Shown here one piece after another: positions 7,963 through 15,636 of a stretch of DNA of 64,000 nucleotides. The position numbers and the translations under genes are program-made. Numbering within the stretch: position 1 is the first letter of the stretch; each line of letters opens with the position of its first letter. The notes under the pieces were generated by a model that did no database searches, was not told where the DNA came from, and worked only from the letters and a program-made list of their open reading frames with translations. This stretch comes from Alteromonadales bacterium alter-6D02 (lineage in GTDB: Bacteria > Pseudomonadota > Gammaproteobacteria > Enterobacterales > Psychrobiaceae), in the NCBI GenBank assembly GCA_002835545.1, contig PIZK01000002.1, forward strand, positions 205,573-269,572, given 5' to 3'.

Positions 7963-9699
7963 ATGAAGCGTTGTTTAATGAATACAGCTCTAGCTCTCAG
8001 TGTCTGTGGTGCCCTCAATGCACCTACGTACGCTAATGACAACATCAATTATTTCTCTTTTGGCTTATCAACAGAGTCGATTAACCCTAATTATGACTAC
8101 CTGACTGATTGCAAACGGGATTGTGACGATCAAGCTAGAATACAAGATTTGGAGTTTTGGTTTAATACTCGCCTTGGGCAGGAGCAAGCAGGGTATGACT
8201 TAAAGCTTAGTCAAGCGACAGCGCAATCTGCTCGATTTTTAATTCAATCGACGTACGGGCCGACAGCGCAGGGCATTAATCAATTAGCGGACTTGATTGC
8301 CGTTAAAGGTGAACAAGCCGCCATTGAGCATTGGTTGACTGAGCAAATGCAGTTACCTGCCAGCCAATTAACATCGCTGGTATCTAACGCGACAGATCAC
8401 TTGCAAACATCAGCATGGTGGCATCAATCGCTAGTCGCTCCGGATCAATTACGCCAGCGAGTTGCCTTTGCATTAAATCATGTACTGACTATTTCAACCG
8501 TCGGATCAATTAGAAAAGATGGCAGTATTGCTGAGTATTATGACGTGTTGGCTAACAATGCGTTTGGCAACTTCCGTACTTTACTTAACGATGTCACCTA
8601 CAATATTGCGATGGGCGTTTATCTCGATAATGTGCGAAATAATTCGCGTCACCAAGCGAATGAAAACTATGCCAGAGAATTGATGCAGCTGTTTACCCTT
8701 GGTACTGAACGCCTAAATCTTGATGGTAGTGCGCAAGTCGATGAAAACGGTCAGCCGATCGAAACATATACAGAAGCCGATGTTGTTGAATTAGCAAAAG
8801 CACTCAGTGGTATCGTTCGTGGTGGTCAATGGTATGGTCAAGCCAAAGTTAGACAGCGCCTCCACTTCGGTGGAGAAAAAGTGTTATTTGCGGGAACAGA
8901 TCAAGTCGCTTATGTTGATGGTAGTTCAGCTAAAGGGGATATAGCGCAAGCTCTCGACGCTATTTTTAATCACCCTAATGTCGGTCCGTTCATCGCTAAG
9001 CGATTGATTCAGCATTTGGTCACTAGTAATCCGTCGCCACAGTATATTGCAAATGTTGCTAGCGTGTTTAATGACAACGGTCAGCAAGTACGTGGTGACA
9101 TGGCTGCAGTGATTAAAGCGATTTTATTAGATCCTGAAGCAAGGCAGCCACAGCAAGTCGCAGATATGAGTTTTTACGGTAAGTTAAAAGAGCCAGTGCT
9201 CCGCTTCACTGGTTTGTTACGAGCGTTTGATGTCAATCCTGCGCGTTTAACTGCATTTCAAATTAGCCGTATCCAGCGCCCGTTGTATGCTGATAGTGTG
9301 TTTAGTTTTTTCCAGCCAGATGATACTCACTCAGGGATTATTGAAGATGCGGGCAAAGTGGCTCCGAATTTCACCTTAGCAACTGAGGTCAATCAAGCAA
9401 CACTTTATAACGCGCTATATAAAAATGTGACCGAATCTCGCTATGGCAAAAAAGCAATGAGAACAGGCAACTACAATCGCTATAACTTGGATAAAGAGGC
9501 CGCATTAGCCATAAATTCTCCTGAGTTGCTAGTGGATCGTTATAACCTGTTGCTAATGGGGGGGACGATGAGTGATTCAATGAAAGATAAAATTGTTAAG
9601 CATTTGGCTGGTGTTTCAACTTCAGATGGCGGATATCAACGTGCACGTCAGGCATTATTAGCCGTCGTTACTTCACACCAACAAGCTATTCAGCGCTAG
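7963..9699 (+). CDS. DUF1800 family exported protein
   Basis: A 578-residue protein of the DUF1800 family, whose biochemical role is not established. The N-terminus is a Sec-type signal (ALALSVCGALNAPTYA, cleavage likely near residue 24). The family core follows: a start around ATAQSARFLIQSTYGPT, the WHQSLVAPDQLRQRVAFAL region, NENYARELMQLFTLG, and the FIAKRLIQHLV stretch toward the C-terminus. An AAGGAA ribosome binding site precedes the ATG. A DUF1501 gene follows after 6 bases; this pairing is widespread in proteobacteria and planctomycetes and implies a joint role. Confidence 0.85.
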   Translation: MKRCLMNTALALSVCGALNAPTYANDNINYFSFGLSTESINPNYDYLTDCKRDCDDQARIQDLEFWFNTRLGQEQAGYDLKLSQATAQSARFLIQSTYGPTAQGINQLADLIAVKGEQAAIEHWLTEQMQLPASQLTSLVSNATDHLQTSAWWHQSLVAPDQLRQRVAFALNHVLTISTVGSIRKDGSIAEYYDVLANNAFGNFRTLLNDVTYNIAMGVYLDNVRNNSRHQANENYARELMQLFTLGTERLNLDGSAQVDENGQPIETYTEADVVELAKALSGIVRGGQWYGQAKVRQRLHFGGEKVLFAGTDQVAYVDGSSAKGDIAQALDAIFNHPNVGPFIAKRLIQHLVTSNPSPQYIANVASVFNDNGQQVRGDMAAVIKAILLDPEARQPQQVADMSFYGKLKEPVLRFTGLLRAFDVNPARLTAFQISRIQRPLYADSVFSFFQPDDTHSGIIEDAGKVAPNFTLATEVNQATLYNALYKNVTESRYGKKAMRTGNYNRYNLDKEAALAINSPELLVDRYNLLLMGGTMSDSMKDKIVKHLAGVSTSDGGYQRARQALLAVVTSHQQAIQR

Positions 9700-9705
9700 G
9701 AGAGA

Positions 9706-11064
9706 ATGATGAATAAAAGTATGCAACGTCGTCAGTTTTTAAAAAGAGCGCTTTACCTTGGTGCCGGTGTGAGCTTGGTTAACTCACCATTGATCTTTGC
9801 CAGTGAGCAGGACTTAAACTCACAAACTATTGATAAGACGGGCTATAAAGCGTTGGTGTGTATTGACCTAAGTGGCGGTAATGATAGCGCTAATATGTTG
9901 GTTCCCTATAGCCTATCAGCCTATGAGAGTTATAAACAATTACGCACTAATGTTGCGTTAGAGCGAGAGCAATTACTGCCCATTAACCCTGCTGGAATGA
10001 GCGAACAATCCTTAGCTTTACATCCTAGCTTAACAGGCATACAACAGCTTTTTACCCAAGAGCAAGTTGCCTTTGTTGCTAATGTTGGACCCATGGTGAC
10101 TAACGCTGGTGCAATAGGGGTGACACCTAAACGCGGAAGTCACCGTAATCAGCAACAATATTGGCAGGGGCTTGATCCCGTACAAGCCGCCACATCAAAG
10201 CAGGGTTGGCAAGGGCTAACGGCTGATTTATATCAAGGCTCACACCAAATGAACTCATCAATTTCTGGAAAGAATGTGTGGCAGACAGGCCGATATAAGA
10301 GCGCTTATGTCATGGGAGAAAATGGCCCTGAAGACTTTATTAATCATGATAATGACCAGTTAGAAGCATTAATTAGTGAGTTGGCCGATGATGCTATGCA
10401 TCATGATAATGCGTTAGTGAGTGAATATAGCTATAACGATCAAAACGCTCGCTTATTATCGAGTGAAATGAAACAACGTTTATTTAGCGAAGCAGTTAAT
10501 GGGCAGATTGATAATTTAAATATGGCGTTACCGGCGAATAAACTTGGTCGCCGTTTTGAAATGGTGCTGCGTAGCCTGTTAGCAAATGATACAACAACTA
10601 CGTCGCGTCAAAGCTTCTATATCAAGCATGGTGGTTATGACTTCCATAGCGATATGCTTGTTCGTCAAGCCAAGAAGTTAACGGAGCTTAATGATGCCAT
10701 TGTTGCATTTCAAGCGGCTTTAGCGCAGTTTAATTTAACTGATCAAGTGACTAGCTTTACTATTTCAGACTTTGGCCGCAGCAGCACGACTAATGGAACA
10801 GGCACAGCGCACGGCTGGGGGGGACACCAAATGATTATTGGTGGTGCTGTTGCTGGTGGGACTGTTTACGGGAAAATGCCAAACATGGCGGTTGGAAGTG
10901 ATGACTTGACTCAAGATAAAGGCATTATGATCCCAACCACCGCGGTGGATCAATATTCTGCAACGTTAGCGATGTGGTTTGGCGTACCGCAATCACGCCT
11001 TGAAGAAGTATTACCGAATATAGACTTGTTTAGTAATAAAAACCTTGGCTTCATGCGTACGTAA
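9706..11064 (+). CDS. DUF1501 family Tat-exported protein
   Basis: A 452-residue DUF1501 protein, a family related to sulfatase/alkaline-phosphatase folds but of unproven activity. The N-terminus carries a twin-arginine signal, QRRQFLKRA (R8 and R9), before the hydrophobic stretch YLGAGVSLVNSPLIFA, so it is predicted to be exported folded. The core shows CIDLSGGNDSANMLVPYS near the N-terminus and the HGWGGHQMIIGGAV segment near residue 370. An AGGAGAG ribosome binding site lies between it and the DUF1800 gene, with which it forms a two-gene operon. Confidence 0.86.
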   Translation: MMNKSMQRRQFLKRALYLGAGVSLVNSPLIFASEQDLNSQTIDKTGYKALVCIDLSGGNDSANMLVPYSLSAYESYKQLRTNVALEREQLLPINPAGMSEQSLALHPSLTGIQQLFTQEQVAFVANVGPMVTNAGAIGVTPKRGSHRNQQQYWQGLDPVQAATSKQGWQGLTADLYQGSHQMNSSISGKNVWQTGRYKSAYVMGENGPEDFINHDNDQLEALISELADDAMHHDNALVSEYSYNDQNARLLSSEMKQRLFSEAVNGQIDNLNMALPANKLGRRFEMVLRSLLANDTTTTSRQSFYIKHGGYDFHSDMLVRQAKKLTELNDAIVAFQAALAQFNLTDQVTSFTISDFGRSSTTNGTGTAHGWGGHQMIIGGAVAGGTVYGKMPNMAVGSDDLTQDKGIMIPTTAVDQYSATLAMWFGVPQSRLEEVLPNIDLFSNKNLGFMRT

Positions 11065-11139
11065 CGGTGCCCGGTTACTGAGCTTGTTAATTATTGCTTA
11101 ATGTAGCCAGTTTATTCAATCTTTAGCTCCCTCCATTCA

Positions 11140-11174
11140 TTACACTGATTTCAATTATTAAGAGGTCAGTGTAA
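11140..11174 (+). promoter_or_regulatory. Inverted repeat spanning the ribosome binding site and start of the flavoenzyme gene
   Basis: TTACACTGA (11140-11148) and TCAGTGTAA (11166-11174) are perfect 9-bp inverted arms with a 17-base spacer. The right arm ends on the first base of the ATG, and the Shine-Dalgarno sequence AAGAGG (11160-11165) lies in the spacer. It may be an operator or a translation-controlling hairpin. Confidence 0.5.
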
Positions 11175-12220
11175 TGAAACAAATTAAAACGAATACAATT
11201 GTTATTGGTGCTGGGCAAGTGGGGTTGGCGCTTGGCTATTATTTAAAACAAGCGAATATTGAATATATCATTCTAGAACAAGGCTTTGAGATCGGCGAGC
11301 AGTGGCGAAAACGCTTTGATAGCTTGACACTGTTTACACCAAATAGCCTAAATCGTTTACCGGCTTATTCTAAACCAATATCTCAAAGTGAATTTCAAAC
11401 CAAGGATGAGTTTGCAGACTATTTACAAGCCTATCAACAGCATCATCAGCTCAACGTTCAATGTAACCAGAAAGTAAATTCAATAAAACAAGGCGATATG
11501 GGAGGCTATATTATTAGCACCGATGAGCGCACGTTTTATGCGAAGCATATTGTACTAGCTAATGGTGCGTTTCAGGATGGTGCAGGTAATGATAACGGTG
11601 TGAAATATAGTGATGAACAAAACGTTATTAAACATTATCAAGTTAATGATCTTAGTGATAAGAAAATCGCGCAGCAGCTTGTTTTAGTGGTAGGTGATGG
11701 TGCTTCTGGGCGTCAAATTGCTAAGCAGCTAGCTAAAAATAACCAAGTTTATTTAGCGCAGGGGCGAACGCGACATTTGATTAAGCATAAGCTGCTTGGC
11801 ATTAATATTTTTCATTGGTTACGTGCCTCTGGTTTATTAACACTGAATAAAAATTTCTCACTAGCCCAGTGGATTAAGGGGCGCGATCCCTTCCCTGATA
11901 CTCAAATTAATGACCGGACCCTGATGAATGCTGGGGTTCGCTTCTTACCGAAACTGACAGCATTGGATAGCGTTGCTCACTTTGCTGGTGGTGAAAAAAT
12001 AGTTATTGATTCAGTAGTTTGGGCGACAGGCTATCGTAATCGTTATGATTTTATCCACGTAGCCGATGTTTTAAATTCAAACGGCGATATCACAACGGAC
12101 AAGCTACCCAAAGGTTTTTTTTGTGCAGGCTTAGCATGGCAACATAACCGTGCTTCTGCATTAATTTATGGTGCTAAATTTGAAGCGAAAAGGGTGGTTG
12201 ATGAGATAACTAAGTTGTAG
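11174..12220 (+). CDS. Flavin-dependent monooxygenase/oxidoreductase (CzcO-like)
   Basis: A 348-residue two-dinucleotide-binding flavoprotein. The FAD motif GAGQVG (12-17) opens the protein, followed by EIGEQWRKRFDSLTLFTP, a pattern typical of CzcO/YhiN-like flavin monooxygenase relatives. A second Rossmann motif, GDGASG (about residues 174-179), would bind NADPH, and the C-terminal FCAGLAWQHNRASALIYG closes the FAD site. The substrate is unknown, and neighbouring genes give no pathway. Regulation through the inverted repeat over its start codon is possible. Confidence 0.8.
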   Translation: MKQIKTNTIVIGAGQVGLALGYYLKQANIEYIILEQGFEIGEQWRKRFDSLTLFTPNSLNRLPAYSKPISQSEFQTKDEFADYLQAYQQHHQLNVQCNQKVNSIKQGDMGGYIISTDERTFYAKHIVLANGAFQDGAGNDNGVKYSDEQNVIKHYQVNDLSDKKIAQQLVLVVGDGASGRQIAKQLAKNNQVYLAQGRTRHLIKHKLLGINIFHWLRASGLLTLNKNFSLAQWIKGRDPFPDTQINDRTLMNAGVRFLPKLTALDSVAHFAGGEKIVIDSVVWATGYRNRYDFIHVADVLNSNGDITTDKLPKGFFCAGLAWQHNRASALIYGAKFEAKRVVDEITKL

Positions 12221-12625
12221 TAACTAAATCCAACGGATAATGACTCATCATGGATAAATCAATTGGATGAATAGCATGAGCTACTGCCTTTCTATAACAA
12301 GGTTTACTGTAATTATTGGTATCTCAACATCGTGAAGGTTCAAGGAAGCAACTACCTTACTTTATGCTATACCATTTCCACTAAAAACCTGATCATTTTT
12401 TACGCTCTAAACAAATGATAGCTACGTTATTTATTATCTATGTAGAATCACTACGTACGCTAATAAATACCTTGCGACATGGATGTCGGTACTTAGGTTC
12501 TGTTTGGCACGTAGGACCTGTGCTTTAATTCGTTTATCCTAGTTACAAAATGGATCACTTAATTAATGGAATTGGTCTTAGTGCCAGTTTAGGTGTGGCT
12601 GGCAGCTTGCAGGTAACATTAGAAA
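12221..12625. other. Non-coding interval, about 400 bases
   Basis: No convincing open frame is present between the flavoenzyme stop and the end of the minus-strand prepilin gene. The only structure noted is the short hairpin CGACAT-GG-ATGTCG near 12476-12489. No clear rho-independent terminator was found for either flanking gene. Confidence 0.5.
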
Positions 12626-13132
12626 TTAGCAACCGCTATCTTCAATCTCATAATTAACTGAAACCTGTTTTCCTGGTGTTTTTATTGTTTGATAAAGTAG
12701 GTAGCAATTATCATCGACGGAATATCCAGGGTTAGTGATATAGGCTAAGTTTAATGTTGGTAAGAAATATAAGCCAAAGTCACTTTCTGCAACCGCATCA
12801 CGACTCGAAAGCGTTTCAAATGCTAAGTTCATTGAGGCGATTAATGATTTATCAAAATCGCTACTAATCCGAATTAGCCCGTCTTCGATGGCGACCTCAC
12901 CGTCATCTAATTTTAGTGTTTCAAGGCCCTCTTCTTGTCCCTCAATGACCGCCATGCTTTGAATTAACGTGTTGGTTGAGTTGAGTGAGCCGCTGACCGA
13001 TGCTAAGACTGCTTCATTGGCCTTATCGCTGACGTTAAGAAACTTAGGAACGGCTACGACTGATAATATTGCAATAACGCTGATCACAATGACGAGTTCG
13101 ATTAATGTAAATCCAGATTGTTTTAACTTCAT
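12626..13132 (-). CDS. Type IV prepilin-like protein (MSHA-type)
   Basis: A 168-residue protein starting MKLKQSG-FTLIELVIVISVIAIL, the class III signal cleaved after G7 by prepilin peptidase, with F8 methylated and E12 (mature E5) for pilus assembly. The first 30 residues are the hydrophobic alpha-1 helix. The globular part contains two cysteines near the C-terminus (NCYLLYQT and SGC-end), suggesting a disulfide-bounded D-region as in MshA-type pilins. No assembly ATPase, platform or peptidase gene is nearby, so it is an orphan pilin served by machinery encoded elsewhere. The role (minor pilin or pseudopilin) is inferred. Confidence 0.85.
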   Translation of the reverse strand: MKLKQSGFTLIELVIVISVIAILSVVAVPKFLNVSDKANEAVLASVSGSLNSTNTLIQSMAVIEGQEEGLETLKLDDGEVAIEDGLIRISSDFDKSLIASMNLAFETLSSRDAVAESDFGLYFLPTLNLAYITNPGYSVDDNCYLLYQTIKTPGKQVSVNYEIEDSGC

Positions 13133-13289
13133 TTTAACTCCTATTAGGTGTTACTTAATTTGTGCTTGTTCGAGGGATGTTATAGCGAATAGTTGTTAAT
13201 TTCTGTTTTGAAGTGTGATTATTTGTAATTAATTAATCATTTAATTTCAGGTGGATAACATTTTATTTCTTTTTTTGTTTAGCGATAGG

Positions 13290-13317
13290 CTTGAAAATAA
13301 ATCTAGTAGTCGCATAT
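13290..13317 (+). promoter_or_regulatory. Candidate sigma-32 heat-shock promoter for ibpA
   Basis: CTTGAAA (13290-13296), a 14-base spacer and CGCATAT (13311-13317) resemble the heat-shock consensus CTTGAAA with CCCATnT. It would give a leader of about 200 bases before the ibpA start, longer than usual but compatible with a structured 5' region. The rest of the interval 13133-13525 shows no open frame. Confidence 0.45.
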
Positions 13318-13496
13318 CTATTTATAGCGAAGGCCTGATTAGGGTTCGCAGAAAAACAGTCGCATTTGCGATGTTAACTTTAATAATGGTGCAGCATTAG
13401 CTGGCCGACATTTACTGAAAAATCACCTATTAATCGATAATGAGCAAGGCTCTCAGTCATTGTCTTTGATATAGAAAAATTATGATTTTTAATCAG

Positions 13497-13528
13497 TAAA
13501 CATATTGCTTCTTAGGAGAATATTTATG
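13497..13528 (+). ncRNA. ROSE-like RNA thermometer over the ibpA start
   Basis: TTGCT (13505-13509), a 4-base loop TCTT, and AGGAG (13514-13518) reproduce the ROSE core: U-Y-G-C-U pairs with the Shine-Dalgarno AGGA, leaving the G of the motif bulged. Flanking bases can extend the stem (13499-13504 with 13521-13525, with bulges), burying both the ribosome site and the start region. ROSE elements are established regulators of small heat-shock genes. The structure here was drawn by eye. Confidence 0.6.
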
Positions 13529-13978
13529 CGTAATATCGATCTTTCACCTCTATACCGTAGTGCTATTGGCTTTGACCGTTTGGCTCACATGATTGAGTCA
13601 GCCTCATCAGGCAATGGCAATAGTAATCAAGGTTATCCTCCGTATAACATCGAACAGCTTTCTGAAGATGAGTATCGCATTACTCTCGCTGTTGCTGGCT
13701 TTGATGAGTCTGAATTAGACATTACTAGCCATCAAAATACCCTGCTAGTGAAAGGGGTTAAAGCAACTAAAGAACAAGCTGAAACAAAATTTCTCTATCA
13801 AGGCATAGCAGAGCGCGGCTTTGAAAGAAAATATCAACTCGCTGATTATGTCACAGTTCAAAGTGCTGATTTAAGTAATGGCTTATTACACATTGAGTTA
13901 AAGCGCGAAGTGCCGGAAGCCATGAAGCCTCGCTCAATTGGTATTGGTCAACATACTAACAAGCGCATCGCCAGCTAG
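13526..13978 (+). CDS. ibpA: Small heat-shock protein IbpA
   Basis: A 150-residue Hsp20-family holdase that binds unfolding proteins and hands them to DnaK/ClpB. It starts [19 protein letters not shown], nearly identical to the E. coli IbpA N-terminus, followed by the alpha-crystallin domain ([10 protein letters not shown] to [11 protein letters not shown]) and the short C-terminal tail. ATG 13526 is chosen over the in-frame TTG at 13505 because the Shine-Dalgarno TAGGAG lies between them. A ROSE-like hairpin and a sigma-32-like promoter upstream suggest control by temperature at two levels. Confidence 0.95.
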   Translation: MRNIDLSPLYRSAIGFDRLAHMIESASSGNGNSNQGYPPYNIEQLSEDEYRITLAVAGFDESELDITSHQNTLLVKGVKATKEQAETKFLYQGIAERGFERKYQLADYVTVQSADLSNGLLHIELKREVPEAMKPRSIGIGQHTNKRIAS

Positions 13979-14006
13979 TTAGTTTAAACACAGTTTCCCC
14001 CTTTTT

Positions 14007-14036
14007 AAGCCGCTGAGGATGCTCAGCGGCTTTTTT
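14007..14036 (+). terminator. Terminator after ibpA
   Basis: AAGCCGCTGAG (14007-14017) and CTCAGCGGCTT (14022-14032) form an 11-bp stem with a 4-base loop, followed by T6. A strong intrinsic terminator for ibpA. Confidence 0.9.
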
Positions 14037-14242
14037 ATTGCTATGTCGCAGAGCGTGTATCAAAATCGCTTCCGTTAAGGTGGCTATCTAATTGAAAGTA
14101 AATAACTTCGGTTCTCCTTTGTGAGAAACACCCTTGCCATTTGTGCTGCGGACCAGCTAACGCTATCTAAATTGTTCCCTGCCATTTAATCTTCCGTGTA
14201 AAAGCTAGGCTTATAGAAATCGGCTTGATGTTCATAAAAATT

Positions 14243-14272
14243 GTCATCCTGGCAGTCTTTTAGCCGGGATCT
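14243..14272. repeat. Diverged single copy of the GTCATCCTG hairpin repeat
   Basis: GTCATCCTGGC at 14243 pairs through its ATCCTGGC with GCCGGGAT (14263-14270) around the spacer AGTCTTTTA. The layout matches the hairpin in the repeats at 63471 and later (ATCCTGAC, a CTTTTA-containing spacer, GTCAGGAT), but both arms have changed together (TGAC/GTCA to TGGC/GCCG). It lies in the non-coding interval 14037-14524, which otherwise holds only the psp promoter. Confidence 0.6.
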
Positions 14273-14446
14273 TTGTTGAGTGATTCAGTGCTTTATTAGC
14301 TTAAATTACCTGGAACTAGTTAGCCTACAAATCCGGTGGTTATATTAACCATAATGTGGTTTGTATGACTTATGCTGATTGTGTTTCTTAATGTCACAAA
14401 ATGCCTGTATTTACTTAAGGTATTGATTTTTAAGGTTTGTTTGTTG

Positions 14447-14463
14447 TTGGCACACCACCTGCA
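14447..14463 (+). promoter_or_regulatory. Sigma-54 promoter of the psp-like operon
   Basis: TTGGCAC (14447-14453), N5, CTGCA (14459-14463) matches the sigma-54 consensus TTGGCAC-N5-TTGCA except at one base, with the GG to GC spacing correct. The predicted start is near 14475, 50 bases before the first gene. PspF-type activation is expected from the E. coli paradigm, but no pspF gene lies in the window. Confidence 0.8.
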
Positions 14464-14524
14464 ATAACTAGATTGTAGTTCAAACAATCTTATTAATTAT
14501 CAAACAATCTATTAGGAGTCTGAC

Positions 14525-14815
14525 ATGGCTAACGTAACAAACACATTTCGCGCAGTAGTAGTAACAACCACAATCGCTATCGCAAGTTTAGGAGTTAGTG
14601 CAAACGCCGCAGAACTTAATAGCCAAACAAAACAAGATTTGTTTAACGCATTAGGCAAAGTTTTCAGCTCTCAAGTGAGTGCCATCGCTGGTGAAATTAG
14701 CAGTGATATTGAGCGCACCATTAATGAAAACTTAGTTGAGTTAGGTCTGGAAATTGCTGAAAAAACTAAGCAGCAAGATGCCGACAATACTGACAAAGCA
14801 AACTCAAGCAAATAA
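14525..14815 (+). CDS. Small exported protein, first gene of the psp-like operon
   Basis: A 96-residue protein with a Sec signal peptide (TTTIAIASLGVSANA, cleavage near residue 28) and a mature part of about 68 residues that is charged and predicted helical (SQTKQDLFNALGKVFSSQ, then SDIERTINENLVELGLEIAE), ending in a polar tail. It has no cysteines after the signal and no domain I recognise. A good AGGAG precedes the ATG. Directly downstream of a sigma-54 promoter and 29 bases before pspA, it is likely a periplasmic component or sensor of the envelope-stress response; that role is inferred from position only. Confidence 0.75.
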   Translation: MANVTNTFRAVVVTTTIAIASLGVSANAAELNSQTKQDLFNALGKVFSSQVSAIAGEISSDIERTINENLVELGLEIAEKTKQQDADNTDKANSSK

Positions 14816-14844
14816 TTTAATTTTTGAAGAAACGGAGAAGTATT

Positions 14845-15507
14845 ATGGGTATTTTTAGCAGATTTAGTGACATTGTAAACGCCAATATCAACGCGATGTT
14901 AGATAAGGCGGAAGATCCTAAAAAGTTAGTACGTTTACTAATTCAGGAAATGGAAGAAACCTTAGTTGAGCTACGAAGCGGTGCAGCCAAGCATATCGCT
15001 GAGCGAAAGGAATTAGAAAAGCAATTAGCACGAGCCAAGCAATGTGCTGCACAATGGCAAGCTAAAGCAGAGTTGGCACTGAGCAAGGGCCGTGAAGATT
15101 TAGCGCGCAGTGCGCTGAGCCAAAAACAACACAGCGCTGAGCAAGTCACTTTATTAGAGCAGGAGCTAGAGCGTTATAACGAATTATTGAGCGGTGTAAA
15201 TAATGACGCAGATCGCCTAACACAAAAAATGACCGAAGCACGTGCGAGACAGAGTTCTTTATTAGCGCGTAAAACACAAGCGGTTACCCGTTTAAAAGTG
15301 AAGCAACAACTAGACAGCCATAAAGTAGAAGATGCGCTGGCACGCTTTGAGCAAATGGAAAAGAAAATTGATGCTTTAGAAGCAGAAGTTGAAAGCTATG
15401 ATATAGGCACTGATGAACAGTCAATTGAAGCACAGTTTAAAAAAATGGAACGTGATGAGTCGATTGAAGATGCGTTAGCCGAATTAAAACAGAAGATGGC
15501 TTCGTAA
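14845..15507 (+). CDS. pspA: Phage shock protein A (PspA/IM30 family)
   Basis: PspA is an ESCRT-III-like coiled-coil protein that coats and stabilises a damaged inner membrane and, in E. coli, also inhibits the activator PspF. The 220-residue protein begins MGIFSRFSDIVNANINAMLD, the family amphipathic membrane-binding helix, followed by PKKLVRLLIQEMEETL and long coiled-coil segments to the end. ATG 14845 is chosen over the in-frame TTG at 14824 because the CGGAGAAG ribosome site lies just upstream of it and the family starts MGIF. Small membrane protein genes follow, as in psp operons. Confidence 0.92.
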   Translation: MGIFSRFSDIVNANINAMLDKAEDPKKLVRLLIQEMEETLVELRSGAAKHIAERKELEKQLARAKQCAAQWQAKAELALSKGREDLARSALSQKQHSAEQVTLLEQELERYNELLSGVNNDADRLTQKMTEARARQSSLLARKTQAVTRLKVKQQLDSHKVEDALARFEQMEKKIDALEAEVESYDIGTDEQSIEAQFKKMERDESIEDALAELKQKMAS

Positions 15508-15509
15508 TC

Positions 15510-15608
15510 ATGTTCATGTTTAGCACAGTTTTATGGATATTTCTGTTGCCAGTCGCCGGCATGCTAATTAGCGCCGGCGCAATTTCACTAATCAGTGAAT
15601 ATTTTTAG
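15510..15608 (+). CDS. 32-residue single-span membrane peptide in the psp-like operon
   Basis: Two bases after the pspA stop, ATG 15510 opens a 32-codon frame ending TAG at 15606-15608. The product starts MFMFSTVLWIFLLPVAGML and continues hydrophobically to ISLISEYF, so nearly its whole length is one membrane span. No separate ribosome site is visible; translation would be coupled to pspA. It occupies the slot where PspB sits in E. coli (pspA-pspB-pspC), but it is less than half of PspB's length and lacks a cytoplasmic coiled coil. It may be a PspB analogue or a PspD-like peptide. Confidence 0.55.
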   Translation: MFMFSTVLWIFLLPVAGMLISAGAISLISEYF

Positions 15609-15636
15609 TATTAATAATAGTTTTAGGAGAGTTTAT

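Noticed and set aside
12969..13199. 76-codon plus-strand frame over the prepilin start
   Set aside because: It is antisense to the well-supported prepilin N-terminus and has no ribosome site.
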